61,507 bases of DNA from a virus, in the IMG/VR virus record IMGVR_UViG_3300048835_000959, positions 1 through 61,507 of that record. One strand, 5' to 3'. The notes under the pieces were generated by a model. It was given only the letters and a program-made list of their open reading frames with translations, searched no databases and had not been told where the DNA came from. The position numbers were made by a program, and so were the translations under genes. Shown piece by piece: positions 8,376 to 16,978 of this stretch (the stretch's first letter is position 1; each line of letters starts with the position of its first letter).

Positions 8376-11300
8376 TAGCTGAACACGAAGCCTCCCGTGC
8401 GGGCGCGTTCGGCTAGCTGAGCGGTGTTCTCAGCGGTTTGAATGATGGCTCGCTTGACATCATCCGACATGCCTTCGCCAGTAACTGGGGGCATCTGCAG
8501 CCGAGCGACGCTTTGCGATAGAGCTGCGTCGAACTCCTCGAGTCGAGCTCGCACCGCAGCAAAGGATGCCAGAAGTGATTCGAGATTAAGCGATGGCTCC
8601 GTTTCCTCAGGAAACAATGCGTCGGCCAGTTCATCGAGCTCTTCCTCTGACATGTCTTGAGACTGCAAAGACGGGGTCTCGTTCATCGGAACAAGAACCT
8701 CGGGCATCTCCCCGTTATCAGGCTGAGCGTCTGCCTGCGGATCAACGTCAAGATCGCCCGCGTCAACATCTTCAGCCACGTCAGGTTTGTCAGCGACCTG
8801 CAAAGTAGGAATCAGCGATGCGCCGCTCCCAAGTCCCAGGCCACGGCTATCGAAGTTGCCGGCCGCTTCGGTCTTCTCGGTCACTGCTTCTGGACCGCTG
8901 GAGAATTGATCCAGCGAATCCTTAGCCGAGCGGTCGAGACCAAGCTTGAGGTCCTTCTTCTTGGGCGGCTTAAGCTTGGGATCTTTGATGCCATCGACTT
9001 CAACCTTCGGCACCTTCAGTTCGCCAGGCACCGGAGGCGCGGGCATGTGAGGGATCGGAGTGCCAGCGTCTGGTTCTTTGGCAGCTTCCGGCTCTTGCGG
9101 TTTTGCGGCATTGGCTGCTTCGACGGCGGCATCGAACTCAGCTTGGGCGGCGGCAACCTGATCGTCTCGTTCCTTGGTACGATCCTCGGGCGACTGACGA
9201 CCAGCTTCACGAGCGACGCGTGCCTCCTCACGCATTTGATCGAGGGTCTTTTGAACGCCTGCGGTGGTATCGTCGATCGTCTGTTGTCGCGACTGTCCGG
9301 CCGCTTCGTTCTGTTTGAACTGATCATCGCGCGAAGCATCGACCACCTGGTTCTTGGCGTCGGTCTCTTGATCGATGACCGCCATCTCAGCATCAATGTC
9401 GCGACCAGCCCGGGCCTTGCGTCGTTCCTCAAGTTGCTGCTTGATGCCTTCCTGCATCTGTACGCGATTAGCTTCGATCTGCTGTTTACGAGCGTCGCGC
9501 CGTTTCATGCGATCGCCGATGGCTTGCTGCTTCTTGGCTTCTTCGGCTTCGTCGGCTGTGCGGATCTCCTTGTCAATCTTGGCCATTTCGACTTCGACAT
9601 TCACATCGTCATCAAACAGTGACTTCAGTTTGATCCAGGCCTTGCGCAGAAAGCCGACGGTCGAATTCCACATCGATTTGACTTGGGCGACGAACACCGA
9701 CCAAGTGTCGGCGAGATAGTCAATCGTTTCGACCCAGGCGGTCTCTACGCCTGCAAGCGCATTGATGAGCACGCCACCGATCTGAACAGAAACGTCGCCA
9801 GCAATATCCACGAGCTCTCGCAGCCGAATGAATCCCTTTTTGAGAAACCCTATCGTGGAATTCCAGCCTTTTTGCACCGAGGTCGTGAGGATAGTCCAAC
9901 CATCGGCCATGAAACCGAGCGTCGCATTCCATACGCTTGCAAGTCCTGATAGGGCACTAATCAGCACATCGCCAATCGCGTAGGCGGTGTCGCCCCAAAC
10001 ATCGGACAGGTAACTGGTGAAATCGGCCCACACTCCTTTGAGATAGGTTGTGCCCTTGATCCACTGGAGCTTGAGATAGGTCCACAGAACATTGGCTGCT
10101 GCGGTGATATCTCCGGCAGCCAGTGCATTGGCGATCGCACCAAAGGCCTTGATCGTGTCGGCCTTCAGCGTCTCGAAGACGCCTTTCAAATACTCGATCG
10201 CCTGGCCGGCAATTCCAGTGGAGTAGATGAAGTATGCACCCAGTGCCGCGATGGCAGCGACAACCAGACCGAGAGGCGTGAACAGAGCGCCGATCATGGT
10301 CACAAGGAAGCCGATAGCGGTTCCCACCAGTGAGAACATCGAAGCCAGACCACCGACTGCGAATGCAGCGACACCAGCGGCGCTACCGATGCCGATGAAC
10401 GCTGCGCCTACACCAACCACGCCAGCAACGATGAGGGCGACCTTCTTGACCACTTCCTGGTTCTTGCCGATCCATTCGGTGAGTCCAGACAATGCCCGTG
10501 AGATCGCATTCATCATCTTGGTCACAGAGAGATCGAGTGATTCGCCAATCGCAATCGCTACGCCCTCGATGGAGCTTTTGAGAATCCGGAAGGCACCGCC
10601 GATTCCAGAATCCATATCAGCAGCTGTCTTGGCGGAGATTCCACGGGCTTTTTGAATCTCGCCGAGCAATTGCCGGGTATCGGTAACCGACTTGCCGATC
10701 GCAGATGCGCTCGTGATGCCCAACAATCCAAACACTTCGTTGAATGCTGCGGCGCGATCACCAGAGCCCATGTTGGCTGTGGCTGCAGCAACTTCACCAA
10801 GCACATCGACCAGCTTGCGAGCGTTACCTTGCGCATCTTTCGTAGCAACGCCGAAGACCTTTTGAAACTTCTCGGATTCCGACGCGCTAAGCGTGAGCAA
10901 GCGACGCAGTGCGGTTCCCGCCTCGCTGCCTTGAATCCCAAGGTTTCCAAGGGTACCGAGAATGGCGAGCGTCTCTTCGAGACTCATGTTGGCATCGGCT
11001 GCCACAGGACCTGCATACGATAATGCCTCGCCGAGTGATTCCACGGAGTTGAACGACTTGTTGGCCGCGGCCGTCAATCCGTCAGCGACGCGGACCGCAT
11101 CGGTGGCTGCCATCGAAAACTGGCGAATGGTGGCGGCCATGATCCCGGAGCTGAGGGTTGCATCGGTACCAGTAGCTCTTGCGAGATTCATCACCGCGCC
11201 GGTCATCTCTTCGATTTGCTTGGGTGAGAAACCGGCTCGTCCGAGCTCGGTCATCAGCGAGGCAACTTCACTCGCCGAGAAACTCGTGGTTGCCCCAAGA

Positions 11301-11578
11301 AGCTTGGCTTTCTCACGCAAGGAATCGAAAGCCGCTCCAGTCGCGCCGGCCACTGCACCTGCGGCGCGAATCGCATCATCGAAGTTAGCATAGACGGCGA
11401 CACTTCCAGCCACGGGAGCAGCAGCGGCCACCCCTAGTCCCATCAGCTTGGTGCCGATCATTCGCGTTGATGCGCCGAATGATTTCAGCCGCTTCTGCGC
11501 AGCCTCGAGCCCCTTGAGGAACTGGGCGCTCCTCGCGGTCAGCTCGACGTAGGCTCCTCCGGCTTTGACTTGAGACAT
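8375..11578 (-). CDS. Phage tail tape measure protein
   Basis: A 1067-residue tape measure protein, which sets tail length and carries the DNA ejection machinery. The N-terminal 340 residues match the TP901 core type: GAVAGATGAAFDSLREKAK, TSFSASEVASLMTELGRAG and GTALRRLLTL. Long hydrophobic stretches follow at about residues 385-450, then repeated tryptophan-containing amphipathic units (WNSTVGFLRK-like, three copies). Next comes a charged, coiled-coil, alanine-rich region, and the end is Pro/Asp/Glu-rich. Its length implies a tail of roughly 150 nm if the usual 1.5 angstrom per residue holds. It follows the tail chaperone genes, as in siphoviruses. Confidence 0.93.
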   Translation of the reverse strand: MSQVKAGGAYVELTARSAQFLKGLEAAQKRLKSFGASTRMIGTKLMGLGVAAAAPVAGSVAVYANFDDAIRAAGAVAGATGAAFDSLREKAKLLGATTSFSASEVASLMTELGRAGFSPKQIEEMTGAVMNLARATGTDATLSSGIMAATIRQFSMAATDAVRVADGLTAAANKSFNSVESLGEALSYAGPVAADANMSLEETLAILGTLGNLGIQGSEAGTALRRLLTLSASESEKFQKVFGVATKDAQGNARKLVDVLGEVAAATANMGSGDRAAAFNEVFGLLGITSASAIGKSVTDTRQLLGEIQKARGISAKTAADMDSGIGGAFRILKSSIEGVAIAIGESLDLSVTKMMNAISRALSGLTEWIGKNQEVVKKVALIVAGVVGVGAAFIGIGSAAGVAAFAVGGLASMFSLVGTAIGFLVTMIGALFTPLGLVVAAIAALGAYFIYSTGIAGQAIEYLKGVFETLKADTIKAFGAIANALAAGDITAAANVLWTYLKLQWIKGTTYLKGVWADFTSYLSDVWGDTAYAIGDVLISALSGLASVWNATLGFMADGWTILTTSVQKGWNSTIGFLKKGFIRLRELVDIAGDVSVQIGGVLINALAGVETAWVETIDYLADTWSVFVAQVKSMWNSTVGFLRKAWIKLKSLFDDDVNVEVEMAKIDKEIRTADEAEEAKKQQAIGDRMKRRDARKQQIEANRVQMQEGIKQQLEERRKARAGRDIDAEMAVIDQETDAKNQVVDASRDDQFKQNEAAGQSRQQTIDDTTAGVQKTLDQMREEARVAREAGRQSPEDRTKERDDQVAAAQAEFDAAVEAANAAKPQEPEAAKEPDAGTPIPHMPAPPVPGELKVPKVEVDGIKDPKLKPPKKKDLKLGLDRSAKDSLDQFSSGPEAVTEKTEAAGNFDSRGLGLGSGASLIPTLQVADKPDVAEDVDAGDLDVDPQADAQPDNGEMPEVLVPMNETPSLQSQDMSEEELDELADALFPEETEPSLNLESLLASFAAVRARLEEFDAALSQSVARLQMPPVTGEGMSDDVKRAIIQTAENTAQLAERARTGGFVFS

Positions 11579-11802
11579 GGCAACTCGGCTAACTTGGGTT
11601 GAAAACTCGCACCGAGCATCGCTGCAGCTTGCTCAACAGTTCCGCGAGCAACGATCGGTTTCTGGTCTGCGTAGGGATTGAAGTCATCGGGCCTAAATGG
11701 CTTGCGACGTCTCTTACGATCGCGGTTCATCTCGGCCATCAGTGCCATGATCGTGCTGGCGACATTCCAGTCGTGCTGGCGTCTGGCCTCAGCCATCAGC
11801 AC
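11539..11802 (-). CDS. Tail assembly chaperone, downstream (T-like) frame
   Basis: C-terminal half of a tail assembly chaperone. From the GTG at 11802 it encodes 87 residues (LMAEARRQHDW, KRRRKPFRPDDFNP). The same frame is open upstream to 12093 with no ATG, GTG or TTG, and reads VGVDPGPLTLRQLVLMAEAR across the junction. That looks like real protein sequence continuing past the apparent start. It is therefore probably made by a -1 frameshift from the preceding gene, as gpGT is in lambda, although initiation at GTG 11802 or ATG 11796 is possible. It overlaps the tape measure gene by 40 bases. Confidence 0.7.
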   Translation of the reverse strand: MLMAEARRQHDWNVASTIMALMAEMNRDRKRRRKPFRPDDFNPYADQKPIVARGTVEQAAAMLGASFQPKLAELPCLKSKPEEPTSS

Positions 11803-11816
11803 AAGTTGGCGAAGCG

Positions 11817-11823
11817 TTAAGGG
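11817..11823 (-). promoter_or_regulatory. Possible -1 frameshift site at chaperone stop
   Basis: On the coding strand the upstream chaperone ends CCC TTA A read as C-CCT-TAA. A proline tRNA on CCT could slip back to CCC in front of the slow stop codon and continue as TTA ACG CTT into the downstream frame. It is not a classical X XXY YYZ heptamer, and slippage could occur further upstream, so this is only a candidate. Confidence 0.3.
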
Positions 11824-12317
11824 ACCTGGATCGACTCCGACGATGCCGGCGAGTCTGACGATGAGTCGCTCAATGTCGGCACAGCGAGCTTGCGTTCGAG
11901 ATCTTCGACGAGCTTGTCGACCAAGTTCGGATCGTCCAGTCGCTTCTCGATCGCATTGATCCCCCGAGTCTCGATCAACTTCTGTTTCTCGGCCGCCTTC
12001 CGCAGAAGACGGCGTCGGGACTCCGGGAAGTAATTGATCAACGCTTCGAGGAGTGCACCGGTTGCATCGTCGATCGAGTTTCCAGCGAGGCCCTCACCGA
12101 AGGCTTCGTCCGTGATCTGCTGCTGATCAGCTTGCGGCTTGCAAATCGCAAATAGCACATCGCCGAGGAGCAACGGATCGGTCGAGAGGCGTGTGATCAA
12201 ATCACCGTCGATCGCTTCCAGCAGATGCACGCCTGTGAGAGTCTTCACGCGGCGCAGCGTCGTGTTATCGATATCCACAATCCAAATGCGACCGGCGCGG
12301 TCAACGAACTTCTGCAT
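11817..12317 (-). CDS. Tail assembly chaperone, upstream (G-like) frame
   Basis: A 166-residue protein between the tail tube and tape measure genes, the standard position for the chaperone that coats the tape measure during tail assembly. It opens with a small beta domain (FVDRAGRIWIVDIDNTTLRRV) and continues as charged helices (FPESRRRLLRKAAEKQKLIE). The last 25 residues become a Ser/Asp low-complexity tail, while the overlapping -1 frame becomes well ordered. This suggests that part of the translation switches frame before the end. Confidence 0.7.
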   Translation of the reverse strand: MQKFVDRAGRIWIVDIDNTTLRRVKTLTGVHLLEAIDGDLITRLSTDPLLLGDVLFAICKPQADQQQITDEAFGEGLAGNSIDDATGALLEALINYFPESRRRLLRKAAEKQKLIETRGINAIEKRLDDPNLVDKLVEDLERKLAVPTLSDSSSDSPASSESIQVP

Positions 12318-12368
12318 GATGCCTCCCTGAGTGTTATGAATCCTCTAAACCAACGACAACGCCAGCGA

Positions 12369-12785
12369 TCAAGGACCAGCCAAGCCAGGTCCAACATTCA
12401 TGCCACCACCGGAACTCGACTGAGTTGGCTTGAGAGTCACATCTGCGGAGATGACCTCTTCCAAGTTCTGGTTGACATTGAAGGTCATCACTTCACAAGT
12501 CAGTGTGAGCGTGCCACCAGCGTCGCTGATGCCGACATCACAGGGATCACCGCTACTCCACAAGCCTTGAAGCAAGCCGAACGCGCTATCGCCATCCTTG
12601 TTCAGCACTGTGAACTCGATGGACGCATCCTTCAGCGTTCCGACCGTCGCGCGCCAGCCGTTGTTGGCCCGAGTGCTGGCGTCGGCTTCGGCCTTTTCAA
12701 GGCTGACGGTTAAATCCTTGACATTGGTGATCTCGACGCCGTCGACGGTGAGGACGGCTTCGAGACCAAGTCTTACTTCTGGCAT
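12369..12785 (-). CDS. Phage major tail tube protein
   Basis: A 138-residue beta-rich protein upstream of the tail chaperones. Segments such as LTVDGVEITNVKDLTVSLEK, WRATVGTLKDASIEF and TLTLTCEVMTFNVNQ fit the beta-sandwich of TP901-1/lambda gpV-like tube proteins. It ends in a flexible Gly/Ser/Pro tail. Position, size and the alternating strand pattern support a tube subunit; no enzymatic role is suggested. Confidence 0.72.
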   Translation of the reverse strand: MPEVRLGLEAVLTVDGVEITNVKDLTVSLEKAEADASTRANNGWRATVGTLKDASIEFTVLNKDGDSAFGLLQGLWSSGDPCDVGISDAGGTLTLTCEVMTFNVNQNLEEVISADVTLKPTQSSSGGGMNVGPGLAGP

Positions 12786-12811
12786 CGTGAATGATTCCTT
12801 ATGGCGAACGT

Positions 12812-13378
12812 TTACTTAACTGAGTTGGCCCAGAACATTGGGAGCCGACTCCGATTGGCATCTAGTGCCGGCTTCATGAAGGGGCGTTTGGGGTAATGAC
12901 GAGGTTTGTTGTCACTGCGACGCTCGTTCTCTTCAGCAACCAAGCGAGTGGCTCGATTGGCTTGTGCTGCGGTTCGCAATTCGATCCGCGCAAACTTCGT
13001 CTTGTTTCCGTGCTGCTTGATTCGGATTGGACCATGCTCGCCAACCTTGAATCGATGTGGCTTCAGCTTGCGGCGTTTGGTTGCCACGCCACCAAATTCA
13101 TGCAGGTTCCAAAGCCGGCCCGCGATCTCATTCACCGGCCCGATAATCACTTCGGTCTTGTTGTTGGTTACTTCGTAGCGAATCACTCGCCTGAGCATGC
13201 CGGTCTGGGTATGCGGTGGGCTTCCAGGCTTGGATGACTTCTTACGCTTGCGAATGCTCCGACTGGCAGTTTTACGGATGGCACCGCCGGCTTCGCTGAT
13301 CGATGTAAAGGTGGCAGTTTCCACCTTCTTCTTGAGCTTTCGCTTATCGAATTGAGTTCGAACGGTGAGTCTGATCAT
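12812..13378 (-). CDS. HK97 gp10-like head-tail joining protein
   Basis: A very basic 188-residue protein that fits the HK97 gp10 type of tail completion protein. It contains the typical TASRSIRKRKKSSKPGSPPH stretch, then GMLRRVIRYEV and a GPVNEIAGRLWNLHEFGG segment, and ends RPFMKPALD. These proteins sit at the head-tail interface and are needed to attach tails. It overlaps the next upstream gene by 4 bases (ATGA). Confidence 0.78.
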   Translation of the reverse strand: MIRLTVRTQFDKRKLKKKVETATFTSISEAGGAIRKTASRSIRKRKKSSKPGSPPHTQTGMLRRVIRYEVTNNKTEVIIGPVNEIAGRLWNLHEFGGVATKRRKLKPHRFKVGEHGPIRIKQHGNKTKFARIELRTAAQANRATRLVAEENERRSDNKPRHYPKRPFMKPALDANRSRLPMFWANSVK

Positions 13379-13803
13379 CGCGCCAGTTCAAAGGTTAGGG
13401 TCAACAGACTGGTAAACTGACGCAGTTGCTCCCAATGTTCGCTGGAGTACAGCACGGCATGTTCAGCCTTCACACAGCGAGCCGCTTGAAATGAAACGAG
13501 CCGTTTCAAGCGAAACTCGTCGGCGATCTTCTCCACCAGATCCACCAGTGGATCGATCTCCTCGTTGGTTCCCTTGGAGAACTTTTTCTGCACTGCAACA
13601 TCAACACGGCAGTGGTATCGGTTGTGGGCGCGATCGTGAGGCAAAAGCTCGACGTCGCGAGGTACCACGCTCACGCGAAGTTCCTTCATGTCTTCGAGGT
13701 CGAAGTTGGGAACATACAAACGCTCGGCGACGAACTCGAAGTCGAACTCGGCGGCATTGAGCTGAGCGGTGACGCTGTCGGCAACTTGTAGAACGGTCGT
13801 CAT
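13375..13803 (-). CDS. Head-tail connector / tail terminator-like protein
   Basis: About 142 residues from the ATG at 13803, which overlaps the preceding stop (ATGA). The frame is open further upstream, but the ATGA start is more natural. The sequence (FEFVAERLYVPNFDLEDMKE, then a central HDRAHNRYHCRVDVAVQKKF strand) resembles the mixed alpha/beta tail terminator proteins found next to gp10. Assignment is by position and secondary-structure pattern only. Confidence 0.55.
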   Translation of the reverse strand: MTTVLQVADSVTAQLNAAEFDFEFVAERLYVPNFDLEDMKELRVSVVPRDVELLPHDRAHNRYHCRVDVAVQKKFSKGTNEEIDPLVDLVEKIADEFRLKRLVSFQAARCVKAEHAVLYSSEHWEQLRQFTSLLTLTFELAR

Positions 13804-14183
13804 GAGGGATGGGATTCGATCTGTTTGGTGTGGATGCGGAGTTTCAAACGGAATGGGTCGCTGTAGCGCCAAGGTGGGTCGCCACCAAGGGCCATCACTT
13901 CAAAGATGAAGGTGTGGTTGCAATCGATCTCAACGATCGTGTCACCGCGGCGTGGCAAAGTTCCGATGATCGACTGGAGCAGAGATTGCGTGTCGATCAG
14001 GAAGTCGCGGACCTGGCTGCGAGTGACAATGCCCTCGCCATCGTCCTGGTCATACACCGACTTGCCGATCGTGGCTTGGAGCGTGGCTCCAAGCTCTCCT
14101 CGGCGATACACGACCTGACGCGATGCGTGCTGGGTGAGTTTTGAGGCAAGCCACTCCTGGCCTTTCTGAAGCATGTCGGTCAT
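13800..14183 (-). CDS. Head completion (head closure)-like protein
   Basis: A 127-residue protein whose N-terminal helix (MLQKGQEWLASKLTQHASRQ) is followed by beta strands containing GDTIVEIDCNHTFIFEVMALGG and DPPWRYSDPFRLKLRIHTK. It lies between a small membrane protein and the putative tail terminator, each joined by a 4-base overlap. The order fits a head closure protein. I cannot name the family with confidence. Confidence 0.5.
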   Translation of the reverse strand: MTDMLQKGQEWLASKLTQHASRQVVYRRGELGATLQATIGKSVYDQDDGEGIVTRSQVRDFLIDTQSLLQSIIGTLPRRGDTIVEIDCNHTFIFEVMALGGDPPWRYSDPFRLKLRIHTKQIESHPS

Positions 14184-14470
14184 GACTCGGCTTTTGCCTT
14201 CGTGTTGCCAAGCAGCTTCGAAGCCTTCGTTCGAACTTCATCAAGCCAAACCGCATCGGCGCGGCGCTGATACTCGGACGCAACCGCATTGGCCTCTTCG
14301 TCAAGCTGTTGCTGACGAAGGGTTGTTTGACGAACGGGCTGGGCTGGTTCTGGAGTCAGGAATGCAACGGGCGACGCTTGCTTGAGTTGCTCTGGTTCCC
14401 GTTTCTTCACAGGAATCAGGGCAACTGCCAGCAGGACGACAACCACAATGATGGCTATGGCTAATAACAT
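14180..14470 (-). CDS. Small single-pass membrane protein
   Basis: A 96-residue protein with one N-terminal membrane helix (LLAIAIIVVVVLLAVALIPV, residues 2-21), followed by a charged Pro/Gln-rich linker and a helical tail. It overlaps the head-closure-like gene by 4 bases and so belongs to the structural operon. With the next two exported proteins it forms a trio of unknown role within the head genes. A holin or spanin-type function is possible but untested. Confidence 0.55.
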   Translation of the reverse strand: MLLAIAIIVVVVLLAVALIPVKKREPEQLKQASPVAFLTPEPAQPVRQTTLRQQQLDEEANAVASEYQRRADAVWLDEVRTKASKLLGNTKAKAES

Positions 14471-14519
14471 TTTTTTGGTTGAACCTCATCTAGGAGAATG
14501 GATTGGGTTAAAGCAACGC

Positions 14520-15572
14520 TCAGCTAATGCCGCGTTTGATCAGAATGAACACGAGCAGCACGACTGCGATTCCGATGAGCGCGACCGTGGCGATCTCGCC
14601 GGCCGACAGCCAAAGGAGAGCGTTGCGAGTGTCTTTCGCCCCGTCGAAGAGATCGCGCACTCGATCTAGTGGCCGACGGTCTTCAGAGGGGGGCGTTGGG
14701 CAATAGCCATCGGGACAATCCTCGGCCGACAGATACAGCGTCGGTGTGATCGCATCGTCCCAGGAGTAACCTTTGGTTTTTACCGCGCCGGTTTTCTGTG
14801 CCTCCTTGGCTTGCTTGTAGAGCGTGTAACCATGACGGAGGTCCGAGTAGAGCTCGTCCGGCGTGCTTGGAATCATCGAACGACCAGCGGCGTGGATGTG
14901 TCCGCCGGTTGCATCTTGGAAGAGAACCACAGGGAACTGATCCGCAGGCACAATGTCGGCGTAGCGAGTCTTGTAGATCGCGTTCGTTGCCGTGTAGACC
15001 TGGAATTCGCAGCTTTCCTTGAGTGCCGCAAGTTGCTTGTTTTGCGTGAACCATTCCTGTAGTCGCTGACTTGTGGCATCAGTGTTCACGAACAACGCGA
15101 TCTGGTAACTCTTCTTCGGTGGAGGAGCCGCAGGATTCGAAACGGGAGTTACAACCAGCGGCTCTTGCGTTGGCTTTGGAGTGTCCACGAAATTCGGCGT
15201 CGCAGGTACCGGTTGGGCAAATGTGGGCGTCACCGTTGGCGTCACAACGGTCGGTTGCACGATTGTGGGCTGAACTACCACCGGCGCGGGATAGACGCGT
15301 TGTGGTAGGCAATTCGGCGGACAGTTGCGGATCTGTTGCTTGATCTCACCCTGGGCCTGCAAGTTAACCGACTGCGGCTCTTGCAACTTCTCGATCGTGC
15401 CAACACTTGGCGAAGTCGGTCGATAGTTGGGTACCGTCCAGCTTTGTTCAGGCTGTGGCTGCGCCGGCTTGTCATGCAAAGCAGTGAAGACAACGCCCAG
15501 GAGAATCGCGTGGACGATTGCCACCACGATCAGCCCCAGACTTAAGCGAATTCGAATCGTATCGTTGATCAT
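14520..15572 (-). CDS. Membrane protein with thioredoxin-like fold
   Basis: A 350-residue membrane protein. Residues 9-31 form an N-terminal membrane helix. A Pro/Thr/Val-rich linker follows (repeats such as VVQPTIVQPTVVTPTVTPTF, about residues 95-140). A globular domain near 150-240 (YQIALFVNTDATSQRLQEWF and FPVVLFQDATGGHIHAAG) has the strand pattern of a thioredoxin-like fold but no CxxC. A membrane helix at 318-346 closes the protein. It lies among head genes, and its role is unknown. Confidence 0.55.
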   Translation of the reverse strand: MINDTIRIRLSLGLIVVAIVHAILLGVVFTALHDKPAQPQPEQSWTVPNYRPTSPSVGTIEKLQEPQSVNLQAQGEIKQQIRNCPPNCLPQRVYPAPVVVQPTIVQPTVVTPTVTPTFAQPVPATPNFVDTPKPTQEPLVVTPVSNPAAPPPKKSYQIALFVNTDATSQRLQEWFTQNKQLAALKESCEFQVYTATNAIYKTRYADIVPADQFPVVLFQDATGGHIHAAGRSMIPSTPDELYSDLRHGYTLYKQAKEAQKTGAVKTKGYSWDDAITPTLYLSAEDCPDGYCPTPPSEDRRPLDRVRDLFDGAKDTRNALLWLSAGEIATVALIGIAVVLLVFILIKRGIS

Positions 15573-15577
15573 GGTGA

Positions 15578-16177
15578 TTACAGAACCTCATAACTTTGGT
15601 AAGGCAGTGAACTGCTGGGATCGTTGAGAACGGTCAGGGCAAAGCCTCCGTAGCCTGCCCATAAGCGAATGAACTGTTCGCGAGGCGTGAGTTCGAAGCG
15701 CCCCGGATAGTTGTTGTCGAGGATCGCGGCATATTGCTTCCCATCACGCTCGATCCAACCGACGAACGTGCAGCAATGCGCGGGCTTCCACCACAGGATT
15801 GCACCTCGCCTAGTTGCACTTGCCCAATCGAGGAAGCGCGGGTCGGCCTTGAGCGTGTAGCTGTAGTCAATGCCGGCAGCATCCAAGCGATCACGCAGAC
15901 GCGAGTCCCACTCGCCATCGGCATAGGTAGCTCGCCAGCGTTCGCCAAGCTCGAATCTATTGAGCCAACGGAGATGGTTGACAAGCGAGGCATGAACGCA
16001 GCTCCCTTGACCAAGCGAGCCCGTCCAATTGCGCTGATGCAATTGCACCGGCAGATTGGCTGGCGGTTGCTCCGGTTCAGGCGTTGGCAATGCACGAACA
16101 TTGACGATGCCTGGGTCGCAACCTGCCAGTACGAGCAACAACAATACAAAGGCTGGAATCAATGGCTTAAGAATCAT
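15578..16177 (-). CDS. Lipoprotein with papain-like cysteine peptidase fold
   Basis: A 199-residue exported protein. The signal peptide ends in a lipobox (LVLAGC, Cys20), so it is probably lipid-anchored. The mature part shows GQGSCVHAS, HCCTFVGW and ILDNNYPG, which fit the Cys, His and Asn/Asp order of papain-like peptidases. It could cut a cell-envelope peptide or peptidoglycan link, which would make it a candidate lysis enzyme in an element with no obvious endolysin. It sits five bases before the membrane protein gene. Confidence 0.6.
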   Translation of the reverse strand: MILKPLIPAFVLLLLVLAGCDPGIVNVRALPTPEPEQPPANLPVQLHQRNWTGSLGQGSCVHASLVNHLRWLNRFELGERWRATYADGEWDSRLRDRLDAAGIDYSYTLKADPRFLDWASATRRGAILWWKPAHCCTFVGWIERDGKQYAAILDNNYPGRFELTPREQFIRLWAGYGGFALTVLNDPSSSLPYQSYEVL

Positions 16178-16225
16178 TTTCAGCTCGCGAAATGAACTTT
16201 CTTGGCGACGGTTAGTTCTGAGCCG

Positions 16226-16579
16226 CTATTGACTCAGTCTTAAGCGGACACAGCGAGTTCCTGCTGGCGCAGATTCGATCGCTTTGCCCATCATGGGGTG
16301 GGCGTAAGCGTTCTTGACCACATGCCAACTGATCTCCGACCAGTAAAGGATTGTGCCCGCGGGAATGTTGGTGGTTGGATCTTTCACAACATCGAAGACG
16401 CCCCGCATCGTGATGCTGCCACGTGAGCCCGCACTAATCCCAAACTTGGCGATGCCCACGAGCCGGTCGACGACAACCACTGAGCCAGCGGCCACGTCGG
16501 ACTCGGGGACGATCGGCAAGGTGTTACCATCCGCGACGAAGATGGCTCCTGCATTTATGACTTGTGCGTTGTTGCTCAC
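16226..16579 (-). CDS. DUF2190-like capsid decoration protein, copy 2
   Basis: A 117-residue, beta-rich protein with a GTG start. The pattern VINAGAIFVADGNTLPIVP, GSVVVVDRLVGIAK and GSRGSITMRGVFDV is typical of DUF2190 proteins, small proteins next to capsid genes that cement or decorate capsids in several phages. It ends with the same RxRLSQ tail as its neighbour, so the two arose by duplication. It probably binds the outer capsid surface. Confidence 0.72.
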   Translation of the reverse strand: MSNNAQVINAGAIFVADGNTLPIVPESDVAAGSVVVVDRLVGIAKFGISAGSRGSITMRGVFDVVKDPTTNIPAGTILYWSEISWHVVKNAYAHPMMGKAIESAPAGTRCVRLRLSQ

Positions 16580-16588
16580 GGCGTCTCA

Positions 16589-16918
16589 TCACTGGCTCAG
16601 GCGAATGCGAACGAAGGAATCAGTGGCGGCAGCGTCATTGACGACTTTGCCGAGATACGTGGTGCCAACATCGTCAGCGACTACGGCTCCGTCTTCATCG
16701 ACGTAGACCTTGGTGCCTGCTTCGAACTCGACAGCCAGGGCGGGGTCTTTGGGAATGTCAAAGACGCCTTCCACAGCGATCGAGCCAAGCGAGCCGGCCT
16801 TAATGTCGCGTTTGGTGATTCCCACCAAGTCGCCTTGGATCACGATTGATCCAACCGCGACATCAACGGTGGGAGTAAAATCGACGGCCTTACCGTCATG
16901 AACGAATTGAGCTTGCAT
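16589..16918 (-). CDS. DUF2190-like capsid decoration protein, copy 1
   Basis: A 109-residue paralogue of the following gene. It shares the order FVxDGxxxx, VAVGSIVIQGDLVGITK, AGSLGSIAVEGVFD and the C-terminal FVRIRLSQ. It is directly downstream of the capsid gene, where decoration or stabilisation proteins are usual. Two diverged copies could form a mixed layer on the capsid or serve different symmetry positions. Confidence 0.74.
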   Translation of the reverse strand: MQAQFVHDGKAVDFTPTVDVAVGSIVIQGDLVGITKRDIKAGSLGSIAVEGVFDIPKDPALAVEFEAGTKVYVDEDGAVVADDVGTTYLGKVVNDAAATDSFVRIRLSQ

Positions 16919-16978
16919 GGATTATGGAATCCTTGAGGACAAAGAATGGTTGGTTTCAGATCGGTCAGGGGACGAGGC

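Noticed and set aside
8657-9622. 321-residue plus-strand frame inside the tape measure gene
   Set aside because: It is antisense to a well-supported gene, has no ribosome site and shows a shadow composition.
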